A model generated the notes under the pieces. The model had not been told where the DNA came from, did not search any database, and saw only the letters and a program-made list of their open reading frames with translations. Positions 1 to 11,709 of a stretch of 53,368 nt of DNA are shown here, one piece after another; within the stretch, counting starts at the first letter, position 1; each line of letters starts with the position of its first letter. Both the position numbers and the translations under genes were made by a program. Source of the stretch: Rhodoferax sp. (lineage in GTDB: Bacteria > Pseudomonadota > Gammaproteobacteria > Burkholderiales > Burkholderiaceae_C); the NCBI GenBank assembly GCA_030645355.1, contig JAUSNJ010000175.1, positions 1 through 53,368 on the forward strand, written 5' to 3'.

Positions 1-2798
<2,798 letters not shown>

Positions 2799-2824
2799 GT
2801 CTGTACTGCTACACTAAACGTAGC

Positions 2825-2862
2825 ACCCCAAGCCCATTTCACGAGGGGCTTGGGGTTTTTTG
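2825..2862 (+). terminator. Intrinsic terminator of the rpoBC operon
   Basis: A perfect 11-bp GC-rich stem (ACCCCAAGCCC at 2825-2835 with GGGCTTGGGGT at 2846-2856, 10-nt loop) runs into six T residues. It lies 27 bases after the rpoC stop codon and before the next start. Confidence 0.95.
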
Positions 2863-2909
2863 TTTCTGAAGTCACACCGTAGAATACGGTTCAGTTGTTC
2901 GGGAAATCC

Positions 2910-3467
2910 ATGGATGCTTCACTGTTGTTGTGGATGTTGCTGGCGGTGTCCGTCTTCTGGGGTGTTGGGCTGTACAACCGGCTGATGCGCATGCGAGCCC
3001 GGGGCTTGGGTGCCTTGGGGTCGGTGGAGAAGCACATGCGGGTGTACGCCGCCTTGGTGCGCGAACATGTGACGCTGTGCGGTCCCGGAGCGGCAAATAG
3101 CCACGGGGTCAGTTCAAAAAATGGGCGTGACGAATGGGATGGGCTCCTGTCCTCATTGCATGTGTTCGAACAGGCACTGAATGACGACGGGGTTGCAAAG
3201 TTAACCAACGAGCCCCTTGCCCGCCTGGTCGCGGCATTTGACGGGGTGCAGCTGGCATGGCGTCAACTGCGAGCAGTCCCCCCCGATCTGGCGGGACCTG
3301 TGATTCCCGACGAATTGAATGCGCAGTGGGAGGCCGTCGCACTGCGGGTGGAAACCGCGCGGGGCGGCTTCAATCAGATATTGACCCAATACAACGCCGC
3401 ATTGGACCAGTTTCCGGCGCGGCTGGTGGTGGGATGGATGGGCTTTAAACCGGGCGGTACGCTCTGA
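2910..3467 (+). CDS. LemA-like membrane-anchored protein
   Basis: A 185-residue protein of the LemA type, function unknown. It begins with one hydrophobic membrane segment (about residues 3-20), followed by YNRLMRMRARGLGAL, which matches the start of LemA proteins. It ends with a helix containing the family's usual 'YNxAxxQFPaxLvxxxxGFkP' pattern (YNAALDQFPARLVVGWMGFKP region). The middle is less similar and shorter than typical LemA. I chose the ATG at 2910; a TTG five codons upstream is open but has no better ribosome site. A possible -10 (TAGAAT, 2880-2885) lies just after the rpoC terminator, so it probably has its own promoter. It stops four bases before the first rsmB ATG, and the two are likely co-transcribed. 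Confidence 0.7.
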   Translation: MDASLLLWMLLAVSVFWGVGLYNRLMRMRARGLGALGSVEKHMRVYAALVREHVTLCGPGAANSHGVSSKNGRDEWDGLLSSLHVFEQALNDDGVAKLTNEPLARLVAAFDGVQLAWRQLRAVPPDLAGPVIPDELNAQWEAVALRVETARGGFNQILTQYNAALDQFPARLVVGWMGFKPGGTL

Positions 3468-3474
3468 GGTAATG

Positions 3475-4800
3475 ATGAACCGCAAAGAAGAACCGATTCC
3501 CCTGTGGCGTCAGCTCAATGCAACGTCTGGCGTCGTGCTGGCGGTGGGAGAAGGTGCCTCCGGTACGGCCGCGGTTGACCATGTCCCAACCGACTTGCGC
3601 CCCGGCGTGCAGGCCTTGGCGTTTCATGTGTGGCGCAATCTAGGGCGGGCGCAGGCCTTGCGCAAGCAATTGGCTCCAAGGGCGCCACCGCCCGCGGCCG
3701 ACGCGCTACTGTGCGTGGCGTTGGCGCTCGCTTGGCGCGATGCTGAAGCGCCGTATGACATGTTTACGTTGGTCAACCAGACCGTCGAGGCCGCCAAACG
3801 CAACCCGTCCACCAAAGCGCAGGCCAGTTTTTTGAATGCTTGCCTGCGGCGGTTCCTGCGTGAAAAGGACGCGCTGGTGGCGGCGACCGACGCAGATCCG
3901 GTGGCGTTCTGGAACCATCCCGCGTGGTGGATCAAACGCCTGCAGCACGAACGCCCCGGGCAGTGGCGTGAGATCCTTCAGGCCGCCAATCGCCATGCAC
4001 CCATGACGCTGCGGGTCAATGTCCGAAAGACCAGTCCGACCGCCTATCTGGCGAGTTTGCAGCAGGCCGGTATCGCCGCCATCGGTGGGCTGGATGCGGC
4101 CATCGTGCTGGAGCGCCCCGTTGGCGTACAGCACCTGCCCGGTTTTGAGCAGGGTTTGGTATCGGTGCAGGACGCTGCTGCCCAGATGGCCGCACCCTTG
4201 CTGCTGCAGGGGCTGGCAGCCGGGGCTGAACCGTGCATCCTGGATGCCTGCGCGGCGCCCGGTGGGAAAACCGGGCATTTGCTCGAGCTGACGGATGGGC
4301 AGGTTCTGGCCCTCGAAATTGATCCCGCACGCACCACCCGGATCGGGCAGAACCTGGCCCGACTGGGCCTACAGGCCACTGTGGTGACCGCCGATGCGGC
4401 CCGACCCCAGGAATGGTGGGACGGTCAGCTTTTCGATGCCATCCTGCTCGACGCCCCGTGCACCGCGTCCGGCATTGTCCGCCGCCACCCGGATGTTCGC
4501 TGGCTACGCCGCGAGTCCGACATTGCCCAACTGGCCGGGATCCAGAAGCGCATGCTGGAAACCCTGTGGGGCTTGCTGCGCCCCGGTGGACGCCTGCTGT
4601 ACTGCACCTGCTCCCTGTTCCAGGCCGAAGGCGCTGGACAGGTCCAAACGTTTCTCACACACAACACAGACGCCGTTTTGCTGCCGTCGCCTGGCCATTT
4701 AATGCCCCGAAGTGTCGCCAAAGGCGAGGTCGTCCCGGACAATGAGTCCTGTGACCACGATGGCTTTTATTACGCGCTGCTGCAGAAACGGATGGCTTGA
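3475..4800 (+). CDS. rsmB: 16S rRNA m5C967 methyltransferase RsmB
   Basis: RsmB methylates C967 of 16S rRNA using S-adenosylmethionine. The N-terminal part (about residues 35-135) is a NusB-like RNA-binding domain, as is normal for the family. The C-terminal half is the methyltransferase: the SAM-binding motif DACAAPGGKTGHL is encoded near 4240-4276, motif IV LLDAPCTASG with its cysteine near 4447-4470, and motif VI YCTCS with the nucleophilic cysteine near 4600-4614. Length (441 residues) is normal. Two adjacent ATGs are possible at 3472 and 3475; the GAGGT at 3466-3470 favours 3475. In Betaproteobacteria this gene is commonly followed, as here, by a DUF4390 gene and an NtrY-like kinase. Confidence 0.97.
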   Translation: MNRKEEPIPLWRQLNATSGVVLAVGEGASGTAAVDHVPTDLRPGVQALAFHVWRNLGRAQALRKQLAPRAPPPAADALLCVALALAWRDAEAPYDMFTLVNQTVEAAKRNPSTKAQASFLNACLRRFLREKDALVAATDADPVAFWNHPAWWIKRLQHERPGQWREILQAANRHAPMTLRVNVRKTSPTAYLASLQQAGIAAIGGLDAAIVLERPVGVQHLPGFEQGLVSVQDAAAQMAAPLLLQGLAAGAEPCILDACAAPGGKTGHLLELTDGQVLALEIDPARTTRIGQNLARLGLQATVVTADAARPQEWWDGQLFDAILLDAPCTASGIVRRHPDVRWLRRESDIAQLAGIQKRMLETLWGLLRPGGRLLYCTCSLFQAEGAGQVQTFLTHNTDAVLLPSPGHLMPRSVAKGEVVPDNESCDHDGFYYALLQKRMA

Positions 4801-5389
4801 TCGGGCCTTGCGCGCGCTATGGGCATTGGCATTGGTGCTGGCTGCGGGCCTGAGCCATGCCCAGATCGCCACCGAAATCTCCCCATTCCAGGTGGAGCGT
4901 CTGGACGATGAGGTCGTGGTGTCGGCCCAGGTTCTCTTTGAGTTGCCCGCGGCGGTTGAAGACGCACTGGTCAAGGGAATCCCGATGTTTTTTGTGACTG
5001 AGGCCCAGGTGCTTCGGGAGCGTTGGTATTGGTACGACAAAAAAGTAGTTTCCACGCAACGCCACATGCGGCTGGCATACCAGCCGCTGACCCGTCGCTG
5101 GCGGCTCAACGTCACTGCCGGGGCAGGACGCGAGGCCAGTCTGGGCTTCGCACTGAACCAGACCTTTGAGACCCTGGCCGAGGCGCTGTCCGCCATCAAG
5201 CGGATATCCCGTTGGAAAATTGCGGAAGCGTCTGACCTTGACATGGGCGTGAAGTACCGGGTTGACTTCAGCTTCCGCCTGGACTTGACCCAACTGCCGC
5301 GGCCGTTTCAGATTGGGGCGTTGGGACAGTCGGACTGGGATCTTGCCGCGACGGCAAGTACAGCCCTGTCGCTGACCGCTGCAAAATGA
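4742..5389 (+). CDS. DUF4390 family exported protein
   Basis: A 215-residue protein with a signal peptide (hydrophobic LRALWALALVLAAGLSHA, cleavage after AHA-like site), so exported to the periplasm. The mature part fits the DUF4390 family of Proteobacteria, whose function is unknown; conserved features include the aromatic stretch RERWYWYDKKV and a predicted beta-rich body. The start lies inside the end of rsmB; ATGs at 4742 and 4760 are both possible and neither has a strong ribosome site. Its stop overlaps the start of the next gene as ATGA, so it is translationally coupled to the NtrY-like kinase. That constant company suggests it helps that kinase, but this is inference. Confidence 0.8.
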   Translation: MSPVTTMAFITRCCRNGWLDRALRALWALALVLAAGLSHAQIATEISPFQVERLDDEVVVSAQVLFELPAAVEDALVKGIPMFFVTEAQVLRERWYWYDKKVVSTQRHMRLAYQPLTRRWRLNVTAGAGREASLGFALNQTFETLAEALSAIKRISRWKIAEASDLDMGVKYRVDFSFRLDLTQLPRPFQIGALGQSDWDLAATASTALSLTAAK

Positions 5390-7671
5390 AGGACAGTCTG
5401 CCAAGCGAGCGCGTTCCAACTACGCCGCGGAGTTCACGGGCCTTGCGCTTGACGGTTACCGCAGGGGCACTGGTCATGGTGGTGATCGGGTTGATGCTGC
5501 TGTTTCTGTTGACGCAGGCGACCAATAACCTGTCCCTGAACGAGCGCAACTATGCGCGGCTGTTCACCGTTAACGTAGTGGTGGCGTCGGCGCTGCTCGT
5601 CGCAATTGTCTGGGTCGGGTATCGCCTGTTCGTCCGGTTCCGCCAGGGGCGGTTTGGCAGCCGCTTGCTGGTGAAGCTGGCGACGATCTTTGCGCTGGTG
5701 GGCTTGGCACCCGGATTGCTCATCTATGGAGTGTCTTACCAGTTCGTATCGCGTTCAATTGAAACCTGGTTCGACGTCAAAGTCGAGGGCGCTCTGGAGG
5801 CGGGGCTGAATCTGGGGCGTGTGACCCTGGACACGCTGCAGAATGATCTAAGCAACAAGTCGCGCACGGCGGCGTCGCAAATCTCGGAAACACCGGATGT
5901 CGCCGTTGGGCTGTTGCTGGATCGATTGGTCGACCAGTTGAGCGCTGCCGACGTCGCGCTATGGAGTGCCTCCGGCAAGTTGCTGGCCAGTGCCGGGCCG
6001 TCACGCTTTCAGTTGACCCCGGACAAGCCATCGCCAGCGCAGTTTCGTGCCGCCAAGGCCGAGCGATCGCTTTCCTGGGTGGAAGGCCTGGACGAGGCGT
6101 CCCCCGGTGGGCAGGTCAGTGCCCGGGTCAAGGTTCTGGTTCCCCTATCCAGCGCACTGCTGGGCCTGACGCCTGAAGTCAGATTTCTGCTTGTCACGCG
6201 AGAGTTGCCGCCGAATCTGGTTGCCAACGCCCTGGCCGTGCAGAGCGCCAACCGCGAGTACCAGGAACGGGCACTGGGGCGTGAAGGCCTGAAGCGCATG
6301 TACATCGGGACACTGACTCTGAGCTTGTTTCTCGCAGTATTCGGGGCTGTGCTGTTGGCAGTTGTTTTGGGCGACCAGATTGCACGTCCTTTGCTGATGC
6401 TGGCCGAAGGCGTCAGCCAGGTTGCCGCGGGCGACCTGACCCCTAAACTGGCGCTGCAGGGCAAAGACGAGCTGGGTGGGCTGACACGCGCCTTCGCTTC
6501 CATGACGGAGCAGTTGTCCGACGCCCGTCAGGCGGTCCAGCAAAGCATGGCGCAAGTAGATGCTGCCCGTGCAAACCTGCAGACCATTCTTGATAATTTG
6601 ACGGCTGGCGTCATCGTTCTGGACAACGATGGGGCGATCCGCTCATCCAACCCGGGTGCAGCCCGCATCCTCAAGGTGTCACTGGCCGACTACGAAGGTC
6701 GGACATTGCAGGATATCGACGGACTGCAGGATTTTGGACGCGAAGTCCAGACGCAGTTTGCCGAATTTCTGGTTCAGCGCGCAGAGCAGGACACAGACCA
6801 TTGGCAGAGGTCTTTTGAGCTGGGCGCGGGAACCATATCCATGCACAGCCCCTTTGATCGCACACTGACACTGGTGGCGCGCGGTGCAGAACTGCCGGGC
6901 AATGGGCGATTGCTGGTGTTCGACGACATTTCTGACATTGTCTCGGCGCAACGGGCGCAGGCCTGGGGCGAAGTGGCGCGGCGGCTGGCGCATGAAATCA
7001 AAAACCCGCTGACGCCGATTCAACTGTCGGCGGAGCGACTGGAGATGAAACTTTCCGGCAAACTGTCTGCGTCGGACCAGGCGGTATTGACCAAATCGGT
7101 CAAAACCATTGTCGACCAGGTCGACGCCATGAAACGATTGGTCAATGACTTCCGGGACTACGCACGACTACCGGCCGCCGAACTCAAGCCAGTAGATCTG
7201 AATGCGCTGGTGATGGATGTTTTGCAGCTCTACGATGATGAAAGCCAAGCGGTGCCCGTGCGACCGGAGTTGGATGTGTCTTGCCCCCTGGTGATGGGGG
7301 ACGCGCAGCAGTTGCGCCAGGTCATTCACAACCTGCTTCAGAATGCGCAGGACGCCAGTGAGTCGTGCCAGGTGTCTGGCACCGAAGATCGCAGCGTCGT
7401 GTTGCGCACCCAATACCTGCGTACGACTGGGCGCGTCCGTTTGAGCGTGCTGGATTGCGGGGGCGGTTTCCCGGACCAGATCCTCAAACGCGCCTTTGAA
7501 CCTTACGTCACGACCAAGATGAAGGGTACCGGTCTGGGGTTGGCGGTCGTCAAAAAAATTGCAGACGAGCATGGCTCACGGGTCGACATCGTTAACCGGG
7601 TCGTTGGTGGCGCAGTGGTAGGCGCCCAAGTATCGTTATCATTGGCGATTGAGAATACCGCTCCGGCTTGA
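5386..7671 (+). CDS. NtrY-like membrane sensor histidine kinase
   Basis: A 761-residue sensor kinase with the NtrY architecture. It has three membrane helices near the N-terminus (about residues 21-43, 62-86, 99-123) and a periplasmic sensing region. A fourth helix (about 305-333) is followed by a HAMP domain, a PAS domain (about 395-500), a HisKA domain with phospho-accepting His536 in the motif RLAHEIKNPLTPIQLSAERL, and an HATPase domain with the GTGLGLAVVKKI G2 box. The H-box is the form typical of NtrY. It overlaps the DUF4390 gene by four bases and is followed by its response regulator. Known NtrY proteins respond to nitrogen or oxygen state; the signal here cannot be read from sequence. 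Confidence 0.92.
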   Translation: MKDSLPSERVPTTPRSSRALRLTVTAGALVMVVIGLMLLFLLTQATNNLSLNERNYARLFTVNVVVASALLVAIVWVGYRLFVRFRQGRFGSRLLVKLATIFALVGLAPGLLIYGVSYQFVSRSIETWFDVKVEGALEAGLNLGRVTLDTLQNDLSNKSRTAASQISETPDVAVGLLLDRLVDQLSAADVALWSASGKLLASAGPSRFQLTPDKPSPAQFRAAKAERSLSWVEGLDEASPGGQVSARVKVLVPLSSALLGLTPEVRFLLVTRELPPNLVANALAVQSANREYQERALGREGLKRMYIGTLTLSLFLAVFGAVLLAVVLGDQIARPLLMLAEGVSQVAAGDLTPKLALQGKDELGGLTRAFASMTEQLSDARQAVQQSMAQVDAARANLQTILDNLTAGVIVLDNDGAIRSSNPGAARILKVSLADYEGRTLQDIDGLQDFGREVQTQFAEFLVQRAEQDTDHWQRSFELGAGTISMHSPFDRTLTLVARGAELPGNGRLLVFDDISDIVSAQRAQAWGEVARRLAHEIKNPLTPIQLSAERLEMKLSGKLSASDQAVLTKSVKTIVDQVDAMKRLVNDFRDYARLPAAELKPVDLNALVMDVLQLYDDESQAVPVRPELDVSCPLVMGDAQQLRQVIHNLLQNAQDASESCQVSGTEDRSVVLRTQYLRTTGRVRLSVLDCGGGFPDQILKRAFEPYVTTKMKGTGLGLAVVKKIADEHGSRVDIVNRVVGGAVVGAQVSLSLAIENTAPA

Positions 7672-7709
7672 GCGAGACATACTGGCACCAAAGGGACAAC
7701 ACAAACACC

Positions 7710-8387
7710 ATGGCAAACATTCTGGTTGTTGATGACGAGCACGGCATTCGGGATTTGCTTTGGGAAATCCTCAATGACGAAGGTCACAACGTCGAATTGG
7801 CTGAGAATGCGGCGCAGGCCCGTGCTGCGCGTTCCAGAGAGAGGCCGGATCTGGTGCTGCTCGATATTTGGATGCCGGATACCGATGGTGTAACGCTTCT
7901 CAAGGAATGGTCTTCTACCGGTGTCCTAACCATGCCAGTGATCATGATGAGCGGCCACGCCACCATTGACACTGCGGTTGAAGCCACAAAAATTGGCGCG
8001 CTTGCCTTTCTTGAAAAGCCCATTACCCTGCAAAAACTCCTGAAGGCAGTGGAACAAGGCTTGGCGCGCAGCAGCCTGCACAAGGCTACGCCGGTTGCTG
8101 TAGTGCGGCCCATGATTGCGTCGGTGGAAGCCTCGGGTTATGTGGCCGTCACTGTGGCGGGGCCCGTTGAACCTGGATTGCAGGCGACGCAAAACTTCGT
8201 GCTCGACAAACCCCTGCGTGAAGCCAGGGATGAATTTGAAAAGGCCTATTTCGAATACCATCTGGCGCGTGAGAATGGTTCCATGACACGGGTTGCGGAG
8301 AAAACAGGATTGGAGCGTACCCACCTGTACCGCAAGCTCAAGCAACTGGGTGTCGACCTGACGCGAGGCAAGCGCAACGGTATTTGA
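7710..8387 (+). CDS. NtrX-like response regulator, receiver plus Fis-type HTH only
   Basis: The partner of the NtrY-like kinase. It has a receiver domain (residues 1 to about 120) with VVDDE, phospho-acceptor Asp52 in LLDIWMPD, and Lys in LEKPI. A linker leads to a C-terminal Fis-type helix-turn-helix (about residues 178-222, with TGLERTHLYRKLKQLGV). At 225 residues it is about half the size of classical NtrX because the central AAA+ sigma-54 activation domain is absent. It can bind DNA but should not open sigma-54 promoters. The ATG at 7710 begins exactly at the receiver and follows AAGGGA at 7691-7696; an upstream TTG overlapping the kinase gene is less likely. Confidence 0.9.
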   Translation: MANILVVDDEHGIRDLLWEILNDEGHNVELAENAAQARAARSRERPDLVLLDIWMPDTDGVTLLKEWSSTGVLTMPVIMMSGHATIDTAVEATKIGALAFLEKPITLQKLLKAVEQGLARSSLHKATPVAVVRPMIASVEASGYVAVTVAGPVEPGLQATQNFVLDKPLREARDEFEKAYFEYHLARENGSMTRVAEKTGLERTHLYRKLKQLGVDLTRGKRNGI

Positions 8388-8421
8388 AAGGTGCTCGGCC
8401 AGATATTGCAAATCTTCCTGC

Positions 8422-8427
8422 TATAAT
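8422..8427 (+). promoter_or_regulatory. -10 box of the tRNA promoter
   Basis: A perfect TATAAT lies 10 bases before the tRNA-Phe start. No good -35 is present at the proper distance, so only the -10 is annotated. Confidence 0.6.
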
Positions 8428-8437
8428 TTCAGGCTCA

Positions 8438-8513
8438 GGCCCGGTAGCTCAGTCGGTAGAGCAGAGGATTGAAAATCCTTGTGTCGGTGGTTCGATTCCG
8501 CCCCAGGCCACCA
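8438..8513 (+). tRNA. tRNA-Phe (GAA)
   Basis: A 76-nt cloverleaf with encoded CCA. The anticodon loop TTGAAAA gives GAA, the T arm GGTGG-TTCGATT-CCGCC is normal and the D arm is normal. The acceptor stem pairs GGCCCGG with CCAGGCC, which leaves one C-A mismatch at pair 5-68; all other pairs are standard. Confidence 0.97.
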
Positions 8514-8520
8514 AATTTAG

Positions 8521-8546
8521 AAACCCATCCGATGGGTTTTTATTTT
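8521..8546 (+). terminator. Intrinsic terminator or processing hairpin between the two tRNAs
   Basis: AAACCCA (8521-8527) pairs with TGGGTTT (8533-8539) around a 5-nt loop and is followed by a T-rich run. It lies eight bases after tRNA-Phe, so read-through to tRNA-Gly may be partial. Confidence 0.7.
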
Positions 8547-8568
8547 GACCACGGCAACGTGGTCACAT

Positions 8569-8644
8569 GCGGGAATAGCTCAGTTGGTAGAGCGATACCT
8601 TGCCAAGGTATAGGTCGAGAGTTCGAGCCTCTTTTCCCGCTCCA
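8569..8644 (+). tRNA. tRNA-Gly (GCC)
   Basis: A 76-nt cloverleaf with encoded CCA. The acceptor stem GCGGGAA/TTCCCGC is perfect, the discriminator is T, and the anticodon loop TTGCCAA gives GCC. Confidence 0.98.
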
Positions 8645-8662
8645 TATGGTTCTCGATGCACC

Positions 8663-8690
8663 AAGCCCGTCCACTGCGACGGGCTTTTTG
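8663..8690 (+). terminator. Intrinsic terminator after tRNA-Gly
   Basis: A 9-bp stem AAGCCCGTC (8663-8671) with GACGGGCTT (8678-8686), a 6-nt loop and a T run. The following 230 bases up to the next gene hold no supported gene. Confidence 0.93.
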
Positions 8691-8917
8691 CTTTCTGGGG
8701 GTGTTAGTTGACGGATGTCGACCAGATCCAAAGAAGTGCAATTGTGTGAACAACTTCACGGCAATGGAACGCGATGGGCATGGAGAAAAAACTATCGTTC
8801 CGTACAATCTACCCATTGGCAATGTCGTTTTTGACCCGTCCATATGCCGCTAAGTGTGGAAGGGTGGCAAAGTTGCTCTGGCTGGAGTAGCATTAACACA
8901 AACTACGGAGTGGGTTC

Positions 8918-9484
8918 ATGTTCAGTATTTTTCTTGGCAAGGGCAAACAGCCTGATGACACGCCGAGCAAGGATGCTGTGGATTCCCGTGGCTTGGAGGT
9001 GGTTGAGAACGACCCGGACACCACTTGGGGATTGTGGGAAAGCGCAGTTGCCGAGCAGGAGTCGCGTTTCAGTTCGCTGCCGGTTCTTGATAACCTGCCC
9101 GACGAGTCGGGAGCTTTCTTGCAGACCGTGCCGTTGGCAATGATGGAAGACGGAGCCCCGATTCACCCGGATCAGTTGTACCGCCTCGCAGCCAATCAGC
9201 GCAAGGATGCGGCACTGCAAATCGTTGAACTGCACCACCACCGTATTGCCAACACCATACGCAGCCTATGGGGTCACAAGGAATGCAGTGACTACATTTC
9301 CAAATTGATTCTGAGCGGGGGCGATGGCATGGGCCAGTCCCGCATCGGATTCAATCAGGACGCAGCCCTTGCCATGATGGTGCTGTCTGAATTGCATGAC
9401 AACTTCTTCGGGCCCTCCGCGCCCAGTGGCGGCTCGGGCTTCGCCGACTTCACAGTGCGCACCGGTTACGACGGACTGCGCTAA
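8918..9484 (+). CDS. Hypothetical protein
   Basis: A 188-residue protein I do not recognise. It has no signal peptide or membrane segment and looks soluble and acidic in its first half. The second half has a His-rich helix (ELHHHRIANTIRSLWG) and a Gly-rich stretch near the C-terminus. A good ribosome site (GGAG, eight bases before the ATG) and codon use like its neighbours support a real gene. It stands alone between the tRNA terminator and the convergent rep gene, only nine bases from the rep stop. Confidence 0.75.
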   Translation: MFSIFLGKGKQPDDTPSKDAVDSRGLEVVENDPDTTWGLWESAVAEQESRFSSLPVLDNLPDESGAFLQTVPLAMMEDGAPIHPDQLYRLAANQRKDAALQIVELHHHRIANTIRSLWGHKECSDYISKLILSGGDGMGQSRIGFNQDAALAMMVLSELHDNFFGPSAPSGGSGFADFTVRTGYDGLR

Positions 9485-9493
9485 ACCGCGGAT

Positions 9494-11653
9494 TTACCGG
9501 ATCTGAGCCGCAGCAGCGGCGCTGCTTAGCGCTTTCTGGGCAAACTCTGCCCGCAAGGCCTTGAGTTTTTCACGCGGGTCTTCGCGCACCGTGGCCTTGT
9601 CCAGCCCCATCTCCGCAATGAAACGGCTGGGCAGCGCCGCAACCATCTCCCGGCCCTTTTTACGTCGCCGCGTCCAGCTCACCGCCAGGCTGCGCTGGGC
9701 CCGGGTGATGCCCACATACATCAGGCGGCGTTCCTCCTGCAGCCGCTGCGCCAGATCCTCGTTGGCAGACTCGTGCGCCTTTTCCGACCCGCCCAGGGAG
9801 TCGGCGCCGTCGTTCAGTTTGAAGGGCAGCATGCCCTCGGTGACGCCTACCAGCAGCACATGCGGCCACTCCAGGCCTTTGGAGGCGTGCAGCGTGGACA
9901 GCGTGACAACGTCCTGGTCTTTCTCGCGTTCGCTGATGGTGGACAGCAGCGCAATGGTCTGCGCCACCTCCAGCAATGACTTGACCTCGCGCTCGGTTAT
10001 GCCCGCCACATCGTCCAACTGTCCGCCGCAGCGCAGTGCCATCCAGTCACAAAACTCCAGCACGTTGGACCACTTGGCGGCGGCCACCTTGTCGCTGTCT
10101 TCACCATCGAGCAGGTGTTTTTCGTAGCCAATGTCCTTGAGCCAATCCATCATGAAAATCTTGGCGGCCTCGGCGCCTTCGGTGTGGCGGGCTCGGTACT
10201 CCAGGTCGTTCACATAGCGGCCAAACTCGTGCAGGCTGCCGACCGCCTTGGCGGCGAGCACCGAACCCAGCGAGTTGGAAAACAGCGACTCGAACAAGCT
10301 GAGCTTGTATTGGCTGGCAAACACGCCCAGCGTGCCCAGCGTCTGGTGGCCTATTCCGCGTTTGGGCGTGGTCACGGCGCGCAGGAAAGCCGGATCGTCA
10401 TCGTTGTTGGCCCAGAGCCGAAACCAGGCGCACAGGTCACGAATCTCGGCCCGGTCAAAAAAGCTCTGGCCCCCCGATACCTTGTACGGGATGCCGGCCT
10501 TGCGCAGCGCCTTCTCAAACGGCTTGGCCTGGTGGTTGGCGCGGTATAGCACGGCGAAATCACGGAACTCCTTGTACTGCTTGCCCTCTTGCAGCAGGGC
10601 CCCCTCGGCGCGCAGGCTCTGGATGCGGGCCACGGCGCGCTCGGCCTCGTGCTCCTCGTTGTCGGCGTCCACCACGCGCACCGGCTCGCCTTCGCCCAGG
10701 TCGCTCCACAGGTTCTTGGGGAACAGCTTGGGATTGGGGCCAATCACATTGTTGGCGGCGCGCAGGATGGCGCTGGTGGAGCGGTAGTTCTGCTCCAGCT
10801 TGATGACCTTGAGCGCAGGAAAATCTACCGGCAGCTTCTTCAGGTTGTCCAGCGTGGCGCCGCGCCAGCCGTAGATGGACTGGTCGTCGTCGCCCACCGC
10901 CGTAAAGCGGGCGCCATCGGCGGGATTGCCACCGACCAACAGTTTCAGGACTTCGTACTGCGTGGCGTTTGTATCCTGGTATTCGTCCACCAGTACGTGG
11001 CCCATCATGCCCTGCCATTTCTGGCGCACCGATTCATGGTCGCGCAGCAGTTTGAGCGGCAGGCTGATGAGGTCGTCAAAGTCCACGCTCTGGTAGGCGG
11101 TCAGCCGCTCTTCGTAGCGGGCCATAACGATGGCGGTGATGCGTTCGTTGTCGTCGGCCGCCTGGGCCAGTGCCTGTTCGGCATTCAGGCCGGCGCTCTT
11201 CCAGCCGCTGATGGTCCATTGCCATTGCCGGGCCGTGGCGGCGTCGGTGCTGCCACCGGCGTCTTTGAGGATGCTGGTCACATCATCACTGTCCAGGATG
11301 CTGAACTGGGGCTTGAGGCCCAACACAGCGCCGTCTTGGCGCAGCATGCGCACGCCCAGAGCGTGGAAGGTGCACACCACCACGTCCTTGGCGGCCTTGC
11401 CAATCAGGCCCTTGGCGCGCTCGCGCATTTCGGCCGCCGCCTTGTTGGTAAAGGTGATGGCGGCAATCTTCTGCGGCGCCAGTCCGGCCTGGATCAGGCG
11501 GCCGATCTTGTGGGTAATAACCCGGGTTTTCCCCGAACCGGCACCGGCCAGCACCAAACACGGGCCGTGCATGTAGTTGACGGCTTCTTGCTGGGCCAGG
11601 TTCAGGCCATGGGAGACGGGGGGGGATGCGTTGGGAGACGAGGGTGCAGACAT
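9494..11653 (-). CDS. rep: Rep-type ATP-dependent DNA helicase (UvrD/Rep superfamily 1)
   Basis: A 719-residue 3'-5' DNA helicase. The first 130 residues match E. coli Rep closely, including LAGAGSGKTRVIT (Walker A, residues 36-43) and AAITFTNKAAAEMRERA. Further superfamily 1 motifs are present in order: DEYQDTN (Walker B), GDDDQSIYGWRGA, LEQNYRST, VTLSTLHASKGLEWPHV and EERRLMYVGITRAQ. Rep drives replication forks through protein barriers. An N-terminal tail of about 15 residues (Pro/Ser-rich) precedes the helicase fold. It is more like Rep than UvrD in the region after motif Ia and in length, but a general UvrD-family name would also be defensible. Confidence 0.93.
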   Translation of the reverse strand: MSAPSSPNASPPVSHGLNLAQQEAVNYMHGPCLVLAGAGSGKTRVITHKIGRLIQAGLAPQKIAAITFTNKAAAEMRERAKGLIGKAAKDVVVCTFHALGVRMLRQDGAVLGLKPQFSILDSDDVTSILKDAGGSTDAATARQWQWTISGWKSAGLNAEQALAQAADDNERITAIVMARYEERLTAYQSVDFDDLISLPLKLLRDHESVRQKWQGMMGHVLVDEYQDTNATQYEVLKLLVGGNPADGARFTAVGDDDQSIYGWRGATLDNLKKLPVDFPALKVIKLEQNYRSTSAILRAANNVIGPNPKLFPKNLWSDLGEGEPVRVVDADNEEHEAERAVARIQSLRAEGALLQEGKQYKEFRDFAVLYRANHQAKPFEKALRKAGIPYKVSGGQSFFDRAEIRDLCAWFRLWANNDDDPAFLRAVTTPKRGIGHQTLGTLGVFASQYKLSLFESLFSNSLGSVLAAKAVGSLHEFGRYVNDLEYRARHTEGAEAAKIFMMDWLKDIGYEKHLLDGEDSDKVAAAKWSNVLEFCDWMALRCGGQLDDVAGITEREVKSLLEVAQTIALLSTISEREKDQDVVTLSTLHASKGLEWPHVLLVGVTEGMLPFKLNDGADSLGGSEKAHESANEDLAQRLQEERRLMYVGITRAQRSLAVSWTRRRKKGREMVAALPSRFIAEMGLDKATVREDPREKLKALRAEFAQKALSSAAAAAQIR

Positions 11654-11709
11654 TCAGACTTTGCAGGCAGACAAGCGCGCCATCTTACCGAATACCGGAC
11701 AATGCACCG

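Noticed and set aside
8656..8853. A small frame running through the tRNA-Gly terminator
   Set aside because: It contains the terminator hairpin and has no ribosome site or recognisable domain.
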